Of a stretch of 12,179 nucleotides of DNA, positions 10,262 through 12,179 are shown piece by piece. How positions within the stretch are numbered: the stretch's first letter is position 1; each line of letters opens with the position of its first letter. The translations under genes and the position numbers were made by a program. The stretch is from assembly GCA_027382625.1 (NCBI GenBank), contig JAJKFJ010001375.1, positions 1 through 12,179 on the forward strand. The letters are read 5' to 3'. Under the pieces are notes generated by a model. That model saw only the letters and a list, made by a program, of their open reading frames with translations. It was not told the origin of the DNA and searched no databases. The stretch is from Tetmemena sp. SeJ-2015. Taxonomy: Eukaryota > Ciliophora > Spirotrichea > Sporadotrichida > Oxytrichidae.

Positions 10262-10364
10262 CCGCTGTACTCTGCGGTCACTCATTTCACGAGTGCTAAT
10301 TTGGTCGAAATACGATTCAGGACCCCGAATTACCCGGGTTGCAGATGTAGAGTTAGCACGTGCG
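10262..10364. other. Orientation-switch junction with CGTGCG microhomology and ~97-nt loop
   Basis: The forward array runs to monomer position ~227 (GCACGTGCG) and continues directly as the reverse complement from monomer position ~121 (TGCGAAAATTGAAAATGC). The two sides share the six bases CGTGCG at 10359-10364. Forward sequence up to about 10261 (TTTTCAATTTTCGCA) is therefore complementary to sequence from about 10360 (TGCGAAAATTGAAAA). This leaves 10262-10358 as an unpaired loop of about 97 nt inside a very long inverted repeat. No extra bases and no recognisable sequencing hairpin adapter lie at the joint. It may be a genuine array inversion or a fold-back template-switch or assembly artefact; the sequence alone cannot decide. 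Confidence 0.93.
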
Positions 10365-11038
10365 AAAATTGAAAATGCTGCATTAAGGTACTTGCTCGTT
10401 GATCCCATTTTTGAGGTAAATCGAGTGAAGCAGATGAAAACCATATTGTTTCAGGTCTAGTTAACACCCAATCTATCGATTTGGAGCGGTTGAATCGAAA
10501 TTCCCGATGGTGATTTTTGGTCGATAAAATGTGAAATTTCAAGCATGTCCAAATTAGCTTTGGGCTCGTTTTTCGTGCGAAACTGATCCCGACGTGCATG
10601 AATCTCTCATCTGCCCGGGGTAATTGGGTCCTGAATCGTTATTTTCGACAAATTAGCACTCGCCTGATGAGTGCCTGCAGAGATACAGCGCGTGCGAAAA
10701 TTGAAAATGCCGTGCATTTTAAGGTACTTGCTCGTTGATCCATTTTTTGAGTAAATCAGTGAAGGAGATGAAAACCATATTTTCAGGTCTAGTTAACCTA
10801 AATCTATCGATTTGGAGCGTTGAATCGAAATTCTCGATGGTGATTTTTGGTCGAAACAAATGTGAAATTGAAAATTTCTTGAAGCTCCAATCAGCTTTGG
10901 GCCAGTTTTCGTGCCGAACTGATCCCGCACGTGCATGATCTCTACATCTGCAAGCCGGGGTAATTCGGGGTCCTGAATCGTATTTCGACAAAATTAGCAC
11001 TCGCTGATAAGTGCCTGCAGAGATACAGCGTGTGCGAA

Positions 11039-11400
11039 AATTGAAAATGCTGCATTTAAGGTACTTGCTCGTTGATCCCATTTTTTGAGGTAATCGAGTG
11101 AAGCAGATGAAAACCATATTTTTCAGGTCTAGTTAACACCTAATCTATCGATTTGGAGCGGTTGAATCGAAATTCTCGATGGTGATTTTTGGTCGAAAAA
11201 ATGTGAAAATTGAAAAATTTCTTGAAGCTCCAAATTCAGCTTTGGGCTCGTTTTCGTGCCGAACTGATCCCGCACGTGCATGATCTCTACATCTGCACCC
11301 GGGGTAATTCGGGGTCCCTGAATCGTATTTCGACAAAATTAGCACTCGCTGATGAGTGCCTGCAGAGATACAGCGCGTCGAAAAATTGAAAATGCTGCAT
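11039..11400 (-). repeat. Cleanest full-length copy: best representative of the monomer
   Basis: This 362-bp stretch covers one complete period, from the array-typical TTTTCAATTTTCGCAC region around and back to it. It departs from the consensus I read across all copies at only a handful of single-base indels: one A missing near 11092, one or two bases near 11297, an extra A near 11215 and a disturbed GCGTCGAAAAA near 11377-11387. Most forward copies have several times more indels. It is the best piece for database searches and probe-free family identification. All internal landmarks are intact here: GTTAAC at ~11133, ATCGAT at ~11147, GCACGTGC at ~11272-11279 and the GCACTC/GAGTGC hairpin at ~11342-11359. 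Confidence 0.85.
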
Positions 11401-12179
11401 TTAAGGTACTTGCTCTTGCCCCTTTTTTTTAGGTAAATCGAGTGAAGCAGATGAAAACATATTTTTCAGGTTTTAACACCCAATCTATCGATTTTTGGGG
11501 CGGTTGAATGAAATTCTCGATGGGTTTTGGCGAAAAAATGTAAAATTGAAAATTTTCCCTTTAAGCTCCAAAATTTACTTTGGGCTCTTTTTTGCCCAAC
11601 TGATCCCCCCTGATGATCTCTACATCTGCAACCCGGGTAATTCGGGGGCCCTGAATGTATTTCGACAAAATTTTCACTCGTGATGAGTGCCGCCCAGAGA
11701 TACAGCGGGGCGAAAATTTTAAAAACTAAATTTGGATTTTTTGACCCCTTTTTTTGGTAAATCGAGTGAAACAATGAAAAACCATATTTTTCAGGTCTAG
11801 TTAACACCTAATTATCGATTTGGAGCGGTTGAATGAAATTCCGATGGTGATTTTTGGGCGAAAAAAAAGTAAAATTGAAAATTTTTGAAGCTCCAAAATT
11901 TACTTTGGCTCTTTTTTTGCCGAACTGATCCCGCACGTGCATGATCCTACATCTGCAACCCGGGGGAATTGGGGGCCCTGAATCGTATTTCACAAAATTG
12001 CACTCGCTGATAGTGCCTGCGGATCGTGCGAAAATTGAAAATGCTGCATTTAAGGTACTTGCTGTTGAATTTTTTAGGTAAATCGATGAAGCAGTGAAAA
12101 CCAAATTTTTTTCAGGTCAGTTAACCAAATTTTCGATTGGAGCGGTTAATCGAAATTCTCGAGGTGATTTTTTGGGCGA
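11400..12179 (-). repeat. Degraded block of inverted monomers
   Basis: The error style resembles that of 3640-4900: deletions plus extended homopolymers, such as the T run at 11424-11431, with short spacings of 327 and 318 bp. Two units here share the changes GGGGGCCCTGAAT (11644-11655 and 11971-11982) and CTCCAAAATTTACTTTGG (~11566 and ~11890). The first corresponds on the opposite strand to the CAGGGCCCCC form seen in M11 and M13. The final 44 bp are a partial copy cut by the window end. Confidence 0.7.

Larger units (their letters stand above)
1..10364 (+). repeat. Satellite array, forward arm: ~346-bp monomer, about 30 tandem copies
   Basis: Head-to-tail copies of one monomer fill the whole stretch without interruption. 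Using CGATAGATTAGG as monomer position 1, units M1-M30 start at 81, 423, 766, 1124, 1461, 1811, 2165, 2516, 2868, 3211, 3557, 3898, 4236, 4574, 4896, 5244, 5605, 5943, 6293, 6644, 6995, 7341, 7686, 8036, 8396, 8750, 9108, 9454, 9805 and 10142. Spacing runs from 322 to 361 bp, mean 346.9. Landmarks in monomer order are GTTAACTAGACCTG (~15), ATGGTTTTCATCTGC (~34), GATCAACGAGCAAGTACC (~75), ATTTTCAATTTTCGC (~104), CTGTATCTCTGCAGG (~124), the GCACTC/GAGTGC hairpin (~138), TTTTGTCGAAATACGATTC (~159), ACCCCGGGTTGCAG (~192), GCACGTGCGGGATCAG (~219), GAGCCCAAAGCTG (~249) and CACCATCGAGAATTTCGATT (~313). Positions 1-80 are the last part of a preceding copy. No gene, transposon or unique spacer interrupts the array. 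The periodicity is certain; the family is not recognised. Confidence 0.98.
10359..12179 (-). repeat. Satellite array, inverted arm: same monomer in opposite orientation, ~5 copies
   Basis: From the junction onward every landmark of the forward monomer appears as its reverse complement (for example CAGGTCTAGTTAACACC and CTGCAGAGATACAGCG). Read leftward on the - strand, monomers start at 10478, 10809, 11150, 11490, 11817 and 12135. Spacings are 331, 341, 340, 327 and 318 bp. The first copy (10478 to the junction) covers only monomer positions 1 to about 121. Positions 12136-12179 are the end of a further copy cut by the window edge. Consensus matches the forward arm, so this is the same satellite and not a second family. 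The short spacing past 11400 reflects many deletions in a degraded stretch. Confidence 0.97.

Noticed and set aside
1..10364. CRISPR array
   Set aside because: The repeating unit is ~346 bp and entirely conserved, with no unique spacers between short repeats.
10359..10364. Long-read hairpin (SMRTbell) adapter at the inversion joint
   Set aside because: No adapter-like bases are present, and the arms are offset by a ~97-nt loop, not mirrored about one point.
1..12179. Dozens of short open reading frames of 60-170 codons on both strands
   Set aside because: They are readings of the same noncoding monomer in different frames. Peptides such as FSIFTFFRPK and IDRLGVN recur at the repeat period, and lengths change wherever an indel shifts the frame. 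There is no consistent start, conserved frame or recognisable domain.
1..12179. Transposable element, rRNA, tRNA or telomeric repeat
   Set aside because: I saw no terminal repeats with target duplications, reverse transcriptase or transposase motifs, tRNA-like cloverleaf boxes, rRNA core sequences or short telomere-type repeats on either strand.

Overview
This window is one uninterrupted tandem satellite DNA array, with no protein-coding gene, RNA gene or transposable element that I can support. The repeat unit is about 346 bp, moderately AT-rich and homogeneous in consensus. That points to eukaryotic heterochromatin (pericentromeric, centromeric or subtelomeric). I do not recognise the satellite family and cannot say whether the host is a plant, insect, nematode or other eukaryote.

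Layout. Positions 1-10364 hold head-to-tail copies on the + strand: a partial copy, 29 full units (M1-M29) and a partial M30. At 10359-10364 the array flips orientation across a 6-bp microhomology. Positions 10365-12179 hold the same monomer on the - strand: a partial copy, five full units and a final partial. Unit numbering starts at the landmark CGATAGATTAGGTGTTAAC. M1 begins at 81, and anchor spacing averages 346.9 bp in the forward arm and 331.4 bp in the inverted arm.

Data quality is central to reading this window. Copies differ mostly by scattered 1-2 base insertions and deletions, as in raw or poorly polished long reads. Blocks 3640-4900 and 11400-12179 are especially degraded. M19 carries 24 exact bases of Illumina TruSeq adapter (6479-6502), which replace satellite sequence in phase. 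The apparent short ORFs are indel-shifted readings of the same noncoding repeat.

Under the noise some structure looks biological. Substitution variants are shared between separate copies. Each monomer has a 6-bp-stem hairpin, a GCACGTGC palindrome, a partial CENP-B-box-like motif and signs of an ancient internal duplication into two halves of about 173 bp. No new gene system is present. The points of interest are the satellite family itself, the orientation switch and the adapter artefact.
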